Below, piece after piece: positions 15,001-27,000 of a DNA stretch of 64,000 nucleotides. Within the stretch, counting starts at the first letter, position 1; the number at the start of each line of letters is the position of its first letter. The translations under genes and the position numbers were made by a program. Source of the stretch: Epichloe hybrida (taxonomy: Eukaryota; Ascomycota; Sordariomycetes; Hypocreales; Clavicipitaceae); assembly GCA_019022495.1 (NCBI GenBank), contig JAFEKR010000037.1, positions 496,001 through 560,000 on the forward strand, written 5' to 3'. The notes under the pieces were generated by a model. The model saw nothing but the letters and a program-made list of their open reading frames with translations, made no database searches and was not told the DNA's origin.

Positions 15001-18000
15001 TCATTAAAGCCTATGATAACCTAGCTAAAGATACTATAGCTAGGCTCCTAAATGCAGTCCTAGAAATAGGATACTTCCTAGCCCACTTCTAAACCATAAG
15101 GGTAGTAGTAATTAGGAAACCTAGTAAAACCACTAAGGAAATAAGGAAAGCTAATACATAGAGACTAATCTCACTACTTAACATAGTAGGAAAGATTATA
15201 GAAGTAGTAATAGTAAAGTAACTCATAGCCTTTACTAAGGTAAAAGGGCTACTCCCTAAACTCTAGATAGGCAATAGAATAAACAAATTAACAGAAACTA
15301 TAATAAGAGTCCTTATTAAATACATTAGGGAGGCCTAGGGTAAGGGTAGTATTACCTCACTAGCGTAAATAGACATATCTTTAGCGTTTAATAAAGTTAG
15401 CCACCTATACCTAATACACTTACTTATAAAGATAGGAGTCCTACAATAGCTAATAGTAGTAATACAAAGCTTCCTCATAAATAAAATAAGCTAGCTTAGC
15501 TTTAATAAAGAACTCTCTAGACTATTTATAATCAAGGCTAGCACCCTATAGGGTTTACCCCTCTCCCTAATTCTCTTCTTACTTTACTTAGTAGAGCTTT
15601 ATATTCACCTCCAGGCTATTCTAGGCATAGTAGCTATAGGATTCGTAAATAATATAAACATAGTAGCCTTTAGTAAGAATATAGCATAGACCTAGAGGAG
15701 ACTAGAGGCCACATAGAAGATCTACAAGGAATAGGTAAAGCAAGCAAGAGTTAAGTTTAACCTAGCTAAAACCAAACTTATATACTTTAGCAAGTCCCAC
15801 AGACCTCCCTAGGCTAGAGTCTAACTCAGAGTAGAAGAGATAGCGCCCATAGAATCATATAGATTCCTAGGAGTATAAGTTAATAGAAAACTCAACTAGA
15901 GCGCCCATAGAAATATCCTTAAGGGCAAGCTAGCCTAGCAGTAGCTTACACTCTCTAAGCTAGTAGTATTAGCCTAGGGATATAGCTTTAGAGATACTAG
16001 ACTTCTATATATATAGGTAGTCTAGCCTATTCTCGCCTATAGAGCAAGCGCTTACTACACCCTTACTAAGAAAGGAGGAAAGCTAAGAGAAGTAATAAAA
16101 AGCTTCATAGCAAATCAATTAGCCTACCTCTAGATTATCACAGGGGCGTTTAAGGCCACACCTATTATATAACTAGAGGTTAAGACTTACGTCCCCCCCC
16201 TTAACCTCTACCTAAATAAGATAAAGCAAAGGTTTAAAGATAGAATTATTAATAGCAGGATAGTAGGGACAATCCAAGCCACAGCTAACTTAGTTATAAT
16301 AGTACTACACCACAGGAGAAGACCCCTACCTATTAATAATAAGCTAGACATAGATATAAATAAGGAATAGAAAAAACGTTAGGAGGACTAGTATAATAAG
16401 AAGAGGCTAGCCTAGAGTAAACACATTAGAGAACTAACTAAAGACTAACCACCCTCCTATAACCCAAAGGAAATCTAGGAATTCCATACTAATATAGACA
16501 AGCACGTCTCTTTAATAATTATCTAACTACACACAGGAAAGATAGGCCTAAATAAGTTCCTATTCTAAAGAAAGGTTCCTAGGGTGGTTTCACCCCTGTG
16601 TAGCTATGGTTAAGCTATAGAAGACTAATACCACGTACTAGTTAATTATAGTAAATATAACCACAGGTAACCTTGGTAGCGATAGCCCGCTAACGCATAG
16701 GAGGCAAGGCTAGCCTTAAATAAACCTTAAAAAGCAAAATATTTAGCTAAATAGTTCCTTAGCATAAGATAACTTTAATATTACTCGTTAGCATAAGAGC
16801 TAGCTATAAGACAGCTTAGGATACCTCTAGACCTAGGCTAACTTTATTAATAAATAGAAAACCTCCTAATTATAAATCTAGCATAGGGGATGGAATAAAT
16901 AGTATAGGCATAGAGGTAGGCTAGGGGAGGGACTAATTTCATAATTTATAATTATAATAAAGAACATTTAGGTCTAGAACTATTATTAGATTAATTTTAA
17001 CTATAAACTCTAGGTATTATAAGTCCTACTAGCCTACTACTACCCCTACTCTAGACTAAAATTAAGCCGCTACCTTATTCCTCCTCTAGGAGGGGGGTTA
17101 CACCTATAGCCACCTAGTTATAACTCTTTGTAAGGATAATAGTAAGTAAGAGATAGTTTATCTTTACTACGCGCGCATTAAGGCACGTAAGCTAAAAGAT
17201 AAGCTTAGTATACTATTCCTTAGAGAAACTAGCCTAGTCTAGGCCTACTGCTAAGGCGCTTTATTTCTTCTTTACTTAATTACTAGTGTAGAGCTTCTTA
17301 ACCTAGTCCTAGAAGCCTTCTAGGGCCTATTAAGGAAGATATTAGAGCTAGAATAGACCTGCCACTAAGCTAGAATAGACTTACTGTACCCCTATTAGCT
17401 ATAGAAGCCTAGGTCTTAACTAACTACTAATGCTTATTTTAATTGCTAGATAAGTTTAGCTAAAACAGCAGATTAGACATAGAACCAAGCTAGAGCAGGG
17501 GTAATTATTAATTATTACCTAGTGGTATTAATAGTTCTAAACCTAATAGTTAAAACACACGTTAGTAGCTGCCCCTATCTAGCGAGTTAGCCCTATTACT
17601 AAGCTAGAGCAGGACTAACCTACTAATAATAAGATAGCACTAGTACCTAAGGTCCTAAACCAAATAAGATTTATAGGAAACATATTAAACTTCTCTTAGT
17701 TTACTAAGCTAAAGCAAATTAGTAGTAGACTAGGCCTAGAGCAAAAGCAAACATAACTTATAGATAGACCCTTCTTTATAACCTATATGTATTGCTTTTT
17801 AGTTATAGACTTCCTTAGGAAGTCCTTATACATATAAGATTCCTAGGTAGATTAGAGCTAGATAAGTAGTAACACTAAAGTACTCACAGCTTCTAGCGCT
17901 ATTATACTAGATTTAGTCTAAATCTATAGTAAACGTTAGTAAATAACCTAACCCTAGCCTAGGATAGCCTTAAATAGCTAGAAAGAAAAGAAAAACCTAT

Positions 18001-18563
18001 AGGAAGTTTAATATAAAGAGAAGAAAGAGACTAGGACCCTAGGGGGGGGAGAGCTCTCTTTTATACCTATAGAGGGGGGGGGGGGATAATTTAAATAACT
18101 TACTTAAAAATAAAGCATAATTAAACAAAACTAAGTACTTAGACTTTACTAGATATATAAGGTAAAGGCAGGCTAGGGATAGCTAAAAAGTGGGGCTATA
18201 GAAGAGTTAGCGTAAAAGTAAATAAGAAGTGAATTAACGCTACAAATCCGGATTCACTCTACCCTAGCCTAAAGTAGAGAGACTTAGAATAGATATGTTA
18301 TCACACTAGAATAGGACTAGAAGGGGCTTATTCTATATATTTTTCCTTTCTTTCTTCTTTTTAATAGGATAAGGCTAGCGTAAGCTAGTAATAAACACCT
18401 ACAATAGGAAACACACTAAGCAGCGCAGACCTGTCACAGGGCTAGCGCCAGTCCGTACACAGACGCAAGGGGGTTTTTCTTCCTAGTATAGGGTTTTCCC
18501 TTTTAACTTAGTAGTAGGAGTACTAGTAATAGCCATCTATAGAGCTAGCTAGCGTAAATAATA
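12078..18563 (+). mobile_element. Full-length Tad-like non-LTR retrotransposon (LINE), RIP-degraded
   Basis: A 6.5 kb insertion into family B copy 1, with the 17 bp target duplication TATATTATTATTATTAT at 12061-12077 and 18564-18580; the unoccupied site is seen in copy 2 near 27820-27836. Read through stops, the + strand shows ORF1 with CCHC knuckles near 13160-13350 (CYNYF, RCSR, LCSKPHL), an APE-type endonuclease near 13660-14290 (CTCC-rich first half, then TVQEP/WPLAP-like text), reverse transcriptase near 15000-15800 (IDISLAFNKVSHLYL) and a C-terminal His/Cys region near 16480-16700. A 3' UTR of about 1.6 kb follows. This domain order fits the Tad clade. All frames are broken by RIP-type changes. 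Confidence 0.85.
17000..18563 (+). repeat. LINE 3' untranslated region
   Basis: Non-coding tail of the LINE, starting after the last recognisable C-terminal motif. Its last ~570 bp are repeated in inverted orientation at 5277-5933, including the G-run near 18047-18085 that pairs with the C-runs at 5848-5887. The start of this region is approximate. Confidence 0.6.
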
Positions 18564-21006
18564 TATATTATTATTATTATCTTTAGCTTCTATACAGGCT
18601 AAAAGATGTAATTCCTAATTCTAACCTAAGCCTTTATTAGGCTTATTATTATCCTACCCTTTATAGGAGGTAAGGAATACCTAGAATCTTTTCTCTAAAG
18701 GGGGTATATAATATGTTTTACTAGCTTACTAGCGGTCCTTTTCCTTTTAATATTCTTTAGTAAAGTAATTAGAGAACTAGCAGCTACTCTTACTATATAT
18801 AAAGTAGCACTTAGTGCTTAGCCTAGGGCTCTATCTATAATAACTTCCTCTGCCATAGGGGGATAATCACTATCTATACTAATAATTAGTAAATATAGCC
18901 TCTAGAGGGTCTTCTTATTAGTACTAAAGGTATTAGAAGGGCCTCTTATTTAATTCCATAATAGTAATTACCTTATAAAGGTCTCTAGTAAGACTTTTAA
19001 AGCCTAGGGAGTATATATATTCTACTATCTAATATTTAGGTATACTAGCTATAGTATTTAGGGCTTACTTATAGAGTTTAGTATTTACTATCTTAGTAGG
19101 GTATAGGCCTTTATAAAATTTCTTAAGGGTTAATAACATAATCTTAAGGCACTTAAGCTTGCTTTTATTAGGGTTTTTCTTAATTATACTCTTTAGTATT
19201 ATATTACTTTACTTATAGTAATAGAATTACTAGTTACTTTCTATCTTAAAGCACTAATAAATATAAGTAATTATCTCTTTATAGGAATAGTTATTCCTAA
19301 AGAGGTAATTAAGGTAGTATTACTTAGCATTACCTATTAATATAATAGGGAAAGCCTTCTAATAATGCGTTTAAGGAAGGTTAATTCTATTACACTTATT
19401 TTTAAAGAGCATAATCTTTAGCGTTAAGAAGTTATATAGCTTTCTACTATAGTAGTTGCTATTCTTATATATCTTTATAAGCTCTAAGATCTTCTTTATA
19501 ATCTAATCTTTAGAGGGGAATTACTATAAAGGCATAATTTATTATAAATAACAGTCCACTAGTTATTCTTAATAATAATTATCTAGATAAAGCTATTAAT
19601 ATAATAAGGATTATTATAGGGGTTCTTATAAGGGTTTAAGCAATCTCTAGGGTTAGGGAAGGTTAATTTCTAGGGTAGGTTATTAGGGCTATTAATATTA
19701 AGGTTCTAGGGGTTTAGAAAATCATAGTCTTTCTTATAATCTTTCCTATAACTAAAGGGGCATTAAGGTTTAATAAAGCACTTCCTTAAGTAATACTAGG
19801 ATTAAATATCCTAGGCCTTGCCTAATAAGGACATCATAATCTTATAAAGAATTACATAATTCTCTAATAATATCCTTAGATACCCTTTTAAAGGTATCTT
19901 TAGACTAGCCTTTAAAGTCTTCTTAGAATAATTCCTATAGGTTATTATCTCTCTATCCTTAATGCTTACTAAGGTTAATAAATCTTATAATTTAGTTATT
20001 AAGCTTAAGCTACGTAGCAGTGTCTAGATCTAGCTTAATAGATTCTTTCTAGTTATATAAGAATTCATAAGTAAGCTATTAAAGGCATAAGGGTAATTCA
20101 TACCTTTAAGGTCTCTTAGGGGTAATAATTAGAGCCTTACTATTACTAGCAGCCCTTTCTCTTATAGAAGGTCTAGATTCCTCTGCTATTTTTAACTATA
20201 AAAGGAATATTACTAATTTGTTATTTTTACTACTAATTAAGCTTCTATATTTACCTATTACTATTATAAGGTTCTTCTTTCGCATTTTAGGAGCGTTATT
20301 ACTCTAATAAAATTAGAAGATTATAAAAATAGGAAAAACAAAAGAAAAAGTAGTAGAAGTAGTAAAAGTAATAATAAGAATAAATTAATAAAGATAAAGA
20401 AAGTAATATAAGGTCTAAAAGTAACTAGAAAATAATAGGAAAAGTAATAAGGGAATAATAGGAATTACCACTTCCTATTTTTTATAAAAAGGAGGGAAGG
20501 AGGTAATCTCTCTTTCTTGCTAATAGGTATAGGGCAAATAGCACTAATAATAAAGGGGGTAAAAAACAAGTAGTAAATGCTTATAGGAAGAGATTAAAGG
20601 TCTATTAGATAAAGGGAATATTTATAGAGAAGTTATAGATGTATTAGCTAGCCTAGCTAAGGTTATTTAACATTAGGTTTAAAATAAATGCCTTACAGCA
20701 ATAGATTCGGTTATTTAGTTAGTTTTCTCGTAATAGACAATAGAATCGACAATTAATAACAATATCCTAGATAAATATAATAAAGTTATATCCCTAAGCC
20801 TAAGGGTTAATAGATTAATTCCTTAGAAGCCTAATAAGCCTATAACTAGGATTTTAGTCTCTTCCTTTAGCACACTTATATAGTCATGCCTCTTTACCAC
20901 AATAACTATTATAGTATAATAAGGGATAGTGGCAATAGCGTCTGCAGAAATGTCTCTTCTTATAATACCTAGCTTATCTATAGTTATAAAGTTAACTACT
21001 AATTAG

Positions 21007-21263
21007 TATTAGTTACACTAAGGTCCTACGTAAGTAATAAATCCTATATAAATTAAAGTTAATAATAGTTAGATAATTAGCTAGGAAAGAGGGAGAAGAG
21101 AGGGAAAGTCTAGATACTAGAAAAGTAGGCAAAATCCGTATATAGGGCATAAAAGGGGGTGGCGAATTAATGCAGCTAATCGTATCGCGTGCATTGCGCC
21201 GGACCCACAATTGGTCTGGTCTTTGGCCACGATTGAACCGATGAAGATCCGAAGGAATCAACA
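21007..21263 (-). repeat. LTR (5' LTR of family B copy 1)
   Basis: 257 bp, ending GGAATCAACA and followed by the target repeat ATATC. The right third (about 21175-21263) keeps many CG sites and is much less damaged than the left third, so RIP damage is uneven within one LTR. Confidence 0.88.
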
Positions 21264-21268
21264 ATATC

Positions 21269-22790
21269 TCTAAACTATTAATTAGTAATCTATTAGAATT
21301 TATCTCTTACCTAGCTTGTAATTATTAACTCTCTCTCTCTAATTTACATTAAAAACTAATTAATTATTATATTAGCTAATAGTAATGTAATAATTATCTG
21401 AATTTCTAAATTAAATACTTAGTAAACTATTTGTAACTACATAACATTATCCTAATAACATGCCCTAGTATTCTAGAGTAAATTATATATAAAGATTATA
21501 ATATCCTCCTTATTGTAATATTTCTATAATAAGTATTATATATTCTTAATCCTATTTAAAGCTATAAACTATAGCTCTTACAATCTCTTAACTAGTTATA
21601 TATAAATAGTTTTAATAACACTTCCTAAAGTAATTCACGCTCTAATAGCATTAATAGATAACTATACTAATTTAGGGCTTAACCTCTAAGGTATAAGATT
21701 TAAATATCTTTTATAAGCTTCTCTAATTAGCTAACTACTATATTTTCTAATCACTAGGTAAATACTAAAATATATTTATAAATTATTATAGTAGATTTAA
21801 TATTTACTATAATACCTTAACCTTTATTATCCTTAACTCCTAGGTCAAAGAAGCTAATATCTATTACCTATAATAATAGTTATATTACCAGAATTATTTT
21901 AGCTAGTTATAATCCTAATAGCTATATTTATCCCTACTAGATATATTATAGTAAAGCCTAGTTAGTTTAGGCATTCTCTTTAAATAAATAATATATTATT
22001 TATATAATCTCTAATTATAGCTATTATTAATTTACTAATAATAGCTACTCCTACTTATAACTAGGTATTATATTATTATATTCTAGTTTTACCTAACCAT
22101 TTAATTACTATAATACTCTTAATCCCTTAGATTAGTAACTACCTAATATTTAGTATGCTTAGAATCTATTAAGTAGTAAATTAATAAGTAAGGAACTATT
22201 AAGTAAGGTAACTAGTAGTAATTAGTATATAGTAGGATTACTTCTTTCTAATTCTAGAGAAAGCATTACTACTTAATTTAGTATAAGTAACTTTACCTAA
22301 GGGGTTTTATCTTACTAAATTTCTAGCTTAAAATTAAGCTTATAATTATATATACTAATATAGAACTACCCTAACTATTCTATTACTATTATAATTAGAT
22401 AGTCTATTAGTATAGTATTAATTATGTTTACTACTACTTTACCCTTAGTGTAATTAAATTATATAAGTCTAAATCTTAGTCCCTAGGAATTATCCTTTTA
22501 ATAGCTAGTTTAAGGCTATAAGCTTATAGCTTATAATTACTTTAGTACTACTCCTATGTAATTACTTATAGTTAGAATAGTTACTATCTTTATATTTAAC
22601 TTAATTATAACTAAAGAAGTAAATAGCCTTGCTTTTTATAACTATTTATTAAGGTATTAGTAAAATCTAGACTTATACTTAGCTTACTTAATTAGATAGT
22701 TAAATATATTTACTTTATTAAATAATATAAAGTTTTTTACTAGGTAGCTAACTAATTCCCTTTAATCTTTTAAGATTATAAGGTTAGCTA
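21269..22790. other. AT-rich DNA, no recognisable gene
   Basis: About 1.5 kb of extremely AT-rich sequence with TA-rich texture and no open frame. I could not fit it to Copia, Gypsy, LINE or Tc1/pogo proteins. It may be a RIP-erased DNA transposon, because the stretch after the GC-richer island (23276-23480) has a similar texture and shares the phrase TATAGCTTATAATTACT with 22520-22550. Confidence 0.4.
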
Positions 22791-22794
22791 TTTT

Positions 22795-23275
22795 GTCGGG
22801 GAAAAACAACCACCCGAAAACAACGGAAAAGAGGGACTTGACGATGATGATGATGATGCTGATGAAAATGACGATAATGACGATATTGACGATATCAGCG
22901 ATTGAACCTAGATATCGGGATCTAGGTCTGCGATATTTGCGATCCATCGCGAGGATCCAAGCTAGGAAAAGCAGCCTAGCTAGGCAGCTAGATAATCTCA
23001 AATAATCTCATAATAATCTTAGGAAAACACAGGTAAAAACTCGATTTGAACAATCCAAGCCAAAGGCATCGAAGGGAGAGTTGATTTTCTATGAAAAGGG
23101 AAGGAATCTAGGGCTTTTATCTAGCTAGGGGGTTAGGGGCTAGGCCGGATCCAATGTGGTTAAATTGATCCGACAATCCGATCGATCCGAGGTCTTGAGA
23201 GAGAGGTCTCGAGGGATCCGATAGATCCGAGGTCTAAGGGGCTAGAGGTCTTGTGAGAGAGGTCTCTAGGGGTCA
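22795..23275 (+). other. GC-richer island with an acidic-tail coding remnant and direct repeats
   Basis: A ~480 bp island of nearly normal composition inside the AT-rich block. From 22795 a frame ending at TGA 22901-22903 encodes an Asp/Asn-rich tail (GLDDDDDDADENDDNDDI then DDISD), which resembles the acidic C-terminus of a nuclear or transposase protein; no start codon or upstream domain is visible. Downstream (about 23150-23275) the phrase GATCCGAGGTCT recurs with GAGAGAGGTCTC units. I infer a fragment of a transposable element that partly escaped RIP; its family is unknown. Confidence 0.4.
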
Positions 23276-23776
23276 TATTCCTAGCCACACACTATATTAA
23301 TATACTTCTAAAGGTATTAGCTCTCTTTAATTAGTTTTATATCTAGTATATACTTTAATATTAAAGCTAGTTAGATGTAATTATGCACTAGTTTTCTAGT
23401 TTTCTAGTTTTTTACACTTATAGCTTATAATTACTACTAGTTGTGAGCATATGTAAATAAAAGGATAATAATTCAGCTATCGTGCTACGCCCTAGTAGCG
23501 GCTATATATAGGCACGTGTCATGTGACAGGCACGCTTCAATTCATCCAATATCTAGCCTGGATGTATAGAACGAAGCTCCTCTGTTAGGAACATAGTTAA
23601 GAAGTTCCCTTAAGCTTAGCTTCATTGTATTCCGCCCTCCATTAGATAAGGCGACAGGAATAACCTAGGCTAAGTGAGCAAGGATTAGCACTTTAGGTTT
23701 ACTAGTATTAAAGACCGTAGAATTCAGACTTTCATAATTATGATTAGACTAATTTAATTAGGAATTTTTTAATAGC
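23276..23776. other. AT-rich spacer, no gene seen
   Basis: AT-rich DNA between the island and the next Copia element. A short stretch at about 23480-23720 has more balanced composition (it contains GCACGTGTCATGTGAC), but no coding frame or known element is evident. Confidence 0.4.
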
Positions 23777-23781
23777 ATAAG

Positions 23782-24039
23782 TGTTGGATGCACCAAGGTC
23801 CTGCGCAGGTAATAAATCCCGTATAAATTCGAAGTCAATGATAGATAGTTTGCTAGCTAGGAAAGAGGGAGAAGAGAGGGAAAGTCTAGATGCTAGAAAA
23901 GTGGGCGAAATCCGTATGTAGGGTATAAAAGGGGGTGGTGAATTAATGCAGCCAATTATATCGCGTGCATTGCGCTAGACCTATAATTAGTCTAGTCTTT
24001 AGCCACGATTAAACTAATAAAGATCTGAAGGAATTAACA
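23782..24039 (-). repeat. LTR (3' LTR of family B copy 2)
   Basis: 258 bp, starting TGTTGGATGCACC and ending GGAATTAACA. ATAAG lies immediately outside. It pairs with 30283-30540. Confidence 0.9.
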
Positions 24040-27000
24040 CTAGTAATCTCTCTTTTTCCTTTATGGCTAAAGAGCTTAAAAACACAATAAAAATCAGATT
24101 AAAGAAAAGTGTACATAAGTGGATCCCTTAATGGGAATCCGCTGCTCTGATTAGCTATCGTAGTATTAGTTAATTGAATTAATCTATTATTCCTTACCTA
24201 AGCTCCCGTTTCCTAATATTATAGGTCTCTTTACCTATCCTTTAACATGAATTATTAATTCGTTTAAATTAATTAAAGAGGAAAGTGATGAATTCGGCGA
24301 TGCTTTTGTCATCGCATCTGCCGGATTGTCATTACCGTTAATCCACCTGACTTCGTAAATCTTATGCCTTTCGTATGATTGACGAAGAGCTATGATATTA
24401 ATTATTAGTCTCTTCTCCTTTGTGGTTCCTAGCTTTATAAGATATTTATATAATAAAAAAGAATTAGTATAGAGAATCGTAGGAATTTAAGGTATCTTTA
24501 ATTAATCCGTGATCTAATGTAAAGTCATGGAAATTGCGTAGGTAATATCTGTGCCTTAAACCATGCTATATAACTTGGAGGCAAGCGTACTATAAGTAAC
24601 TCTCTTACTCTTTGTTAAGCTATATGTGATAATATTGCCTTTTATAATAAAGGTATTATTATCTTACATTATCTTGTTACTAATTATAATTACGTATCTA
24701 ATCTATAAGCTTAAATCCTTATTATTAGCAAGCAATCTATCTACAAACATAAAGAGCTTCGCCTCTTTAAGAACTAAAGGAATGTATTATAGTCTGCGTT
24801 ATTAATTCTTAATCTGCTATTTAAGGCGTTTATTAAGGCATGTAATATCTTTCCTAGAGGGTTCTTAGTGTTAAGCTGTAATTAAAAGGTTGTACAAAGC
24901 CTCTGGTTAATATATAGTTATAATGTAACTTCCTTGTGCTTGTTACTTTATGTAATCTTGCTTTACTATTAAGAATCGAGGATTAACTTCCTTAATCTTC
25001 TAACTCTAACCTTTCTGGGTTAAGATTAGCGAATTATTAGCGTTCTAGGTTAAGATATAGCTATTAAAGATAAGGGGGTTCTTGGTGGTTAATTGTTACT
25101 TTTCTTTAGCTATGAAATTAGCCTTCTAGAGCTCTTTCTTTTCTTTTTAGAAGAAGTTATTATTACTTAGGCCTAATATATTGTTGGTTTGCATTCTAAT
25201 GATACCAAAGAGATTCTTATTATTCAGGGCTGTGATTAATAAGTAAGGATTGTAAGTTAAAGTTATTATATTGAGGTTATCCCTATGGTAATGGAAGTAC
25301 GTTGCCTACTAGTAGGTTCTAGCCTTTATAATCCTGTAAAGAGGTCTAATTAATTTAATTACAGTCCCTTCTAGAAAGAGATATGTAATTTACTTTAGCA
25401 GTCTCACGATAATTAGCCTCATTAGCATTATGTGCAATTAAGTGTAGGCTTATGTAATATTATAAATCTAAAGGTAAATGCCTTTTCTTTTTAATAACGG
25501 AGCAATAGCTATAATAAGGCATTAGCTTGCTTATTATATTGTTAGTAATTATGTTAGAATGAATTCCTTTCCTTTGTTATTATAGCCTTATATAACAAGA
25601 TAAGATTTCTTATATAGTAAGTCCGTTCCTTTGCCTTTAATCTCTCTAACTATATAAGAATTAAAGATTCTATAACCTCCATGCTTTGCTAGGTTAAACT
25701 TAACGAATTTAAATATATTATAAGCTTGTAAAGCGTTAATCTTAGCTTAATTAAACTACTTAAAGGGTTTTCCTAGGGTTATAATCCTTCCTTCTTAGCG
25801 GAGCTAAAGGGCAAGGTTCTAATTAGCCTCTTCCTTTACTATAAGAAATGCTATACTTAGTATCCCTCTAGTTATAATCTCTTAAATAAAGGCCTCCTCT
25901 TAATCTTTGTTTATAAGTATATAAAGCTAAACTAGGCTAATATCCTTCTTAGGGCTATAAGGTCTTCTTTTCCTTACTTTTGTTCCTTTAGGGCGTGGTA
26001 ATAAGTCTTTAACTTAATAGCTTCCCCTTAGGGCCTTTTAAGCTTTATAAGCCTCTTTATTAGACTCTCCTACACTTATGAATTACACTATAAGGGCCTT
26101 TCTTAGTCTCCCTTGCTTTCTCTTAGCTAGTGCCTATAGCTCTTTACCTTCTTCTATTAGAGAATCTCTTTCAGCGGTAGTAATTAGTTATATAGTTGCT
26201 TCTTCCTTTACATTACTAGGCTTTATCTCTTACTACTCCGGTCCCTCTATAATACACAGGTCTTTATAGTAAGGCTTCACCACCGTAAAGCGGAACTTCA
26301 CTAGGCTACAGGGTATGTTAATAGTACAGGTCTCTCTATTAGTAGTAAGTAGCTTATATAAGCTATGCTAGCCACCTTTCTCTCTCTATACGCGTATATT
26401 AGCCTACAGGGGTAGCTAATATATAGGCGCTATATTAGGGCCGTTCTAGGCTCTAAGGGCATTACGGACCTGCCGCGAAGCTAGAAGATATTAGACTTTA
26501 TCTGTTACCTTACGAATTACCTTAGTATATTAAATAACAAAGACGCTTAGTAGTAACTTATCTATTATCTATAGGTAGCCTTTAAAGACTAGTATAGTTA
26601 GGATAATACTATTTAGGCCTATAGAGTTATTAATAGCCTTAACAGCTATTTAAAGGCATTGCTCTAGCGCAAGATCTGTTCTAATTAAGTCTATAATAAT
26701 ATTATAAGCTTAGCGTAGAGGTCTATAGTATCTCTTAACCTTTCTAATGCTATTATAGGCTTTAATTAGCATCTTACTAGTTTTAATTAACATTAATTAA
26801 GCATAATATCTAAACTTAGCGGAAGCGAAGTTATTACTAGTATTGTGGATAATCTAATCTAGAGGTCTAAGATAAGTATTAATCTAATATTCACGGATTA
26901 TATCCTAGATATCTCAAGCCTTCTGCTTCTTTAGATTAAGGAATTGGGCTACCTAAAATAATATTACTAAATTAATAATATAAAGCACTAGTTAGCTATT

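Larger units (their letters stand above)
7991..21263 (-). mobile_element. Copia LTR retrotransposon, family B copy 1, split by a LINE
   Basis: The element is bounded by LTRs at 7991-8247 and 21007-21263 (257 bp each), with a 5 bp target duplication ATATC at 7986-7990 and 21264-21268. Without the LINE at 12078-18563 it would be about 6.77 kb, matching copy 2 (6.76 kb). The coding strand is minus: RNase H lies near 8500-8640, reverse transcriptase upstream of it (higher coordinates), then integrase around 10.5-11.4 kb and Gag around 19-20.3 kb. RIP-type changes have removed every long frame. The small open frames inside the LTRs are chance. Confidence 0.9.

Noticed and set aside
21013..21264. 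83-codon minus-strand frame, with near copies at 7982-8194 and 30320-30541
   Set aside because: It lies wholly within the LTRs of the Copia family and recurs with each LTR; it is not an independent gene.
26078..26269. 63-codon + strand frame
   Set aside because: It is antisense to the Copia integrase/RT remnant and is a chance opening in mutated DNA.
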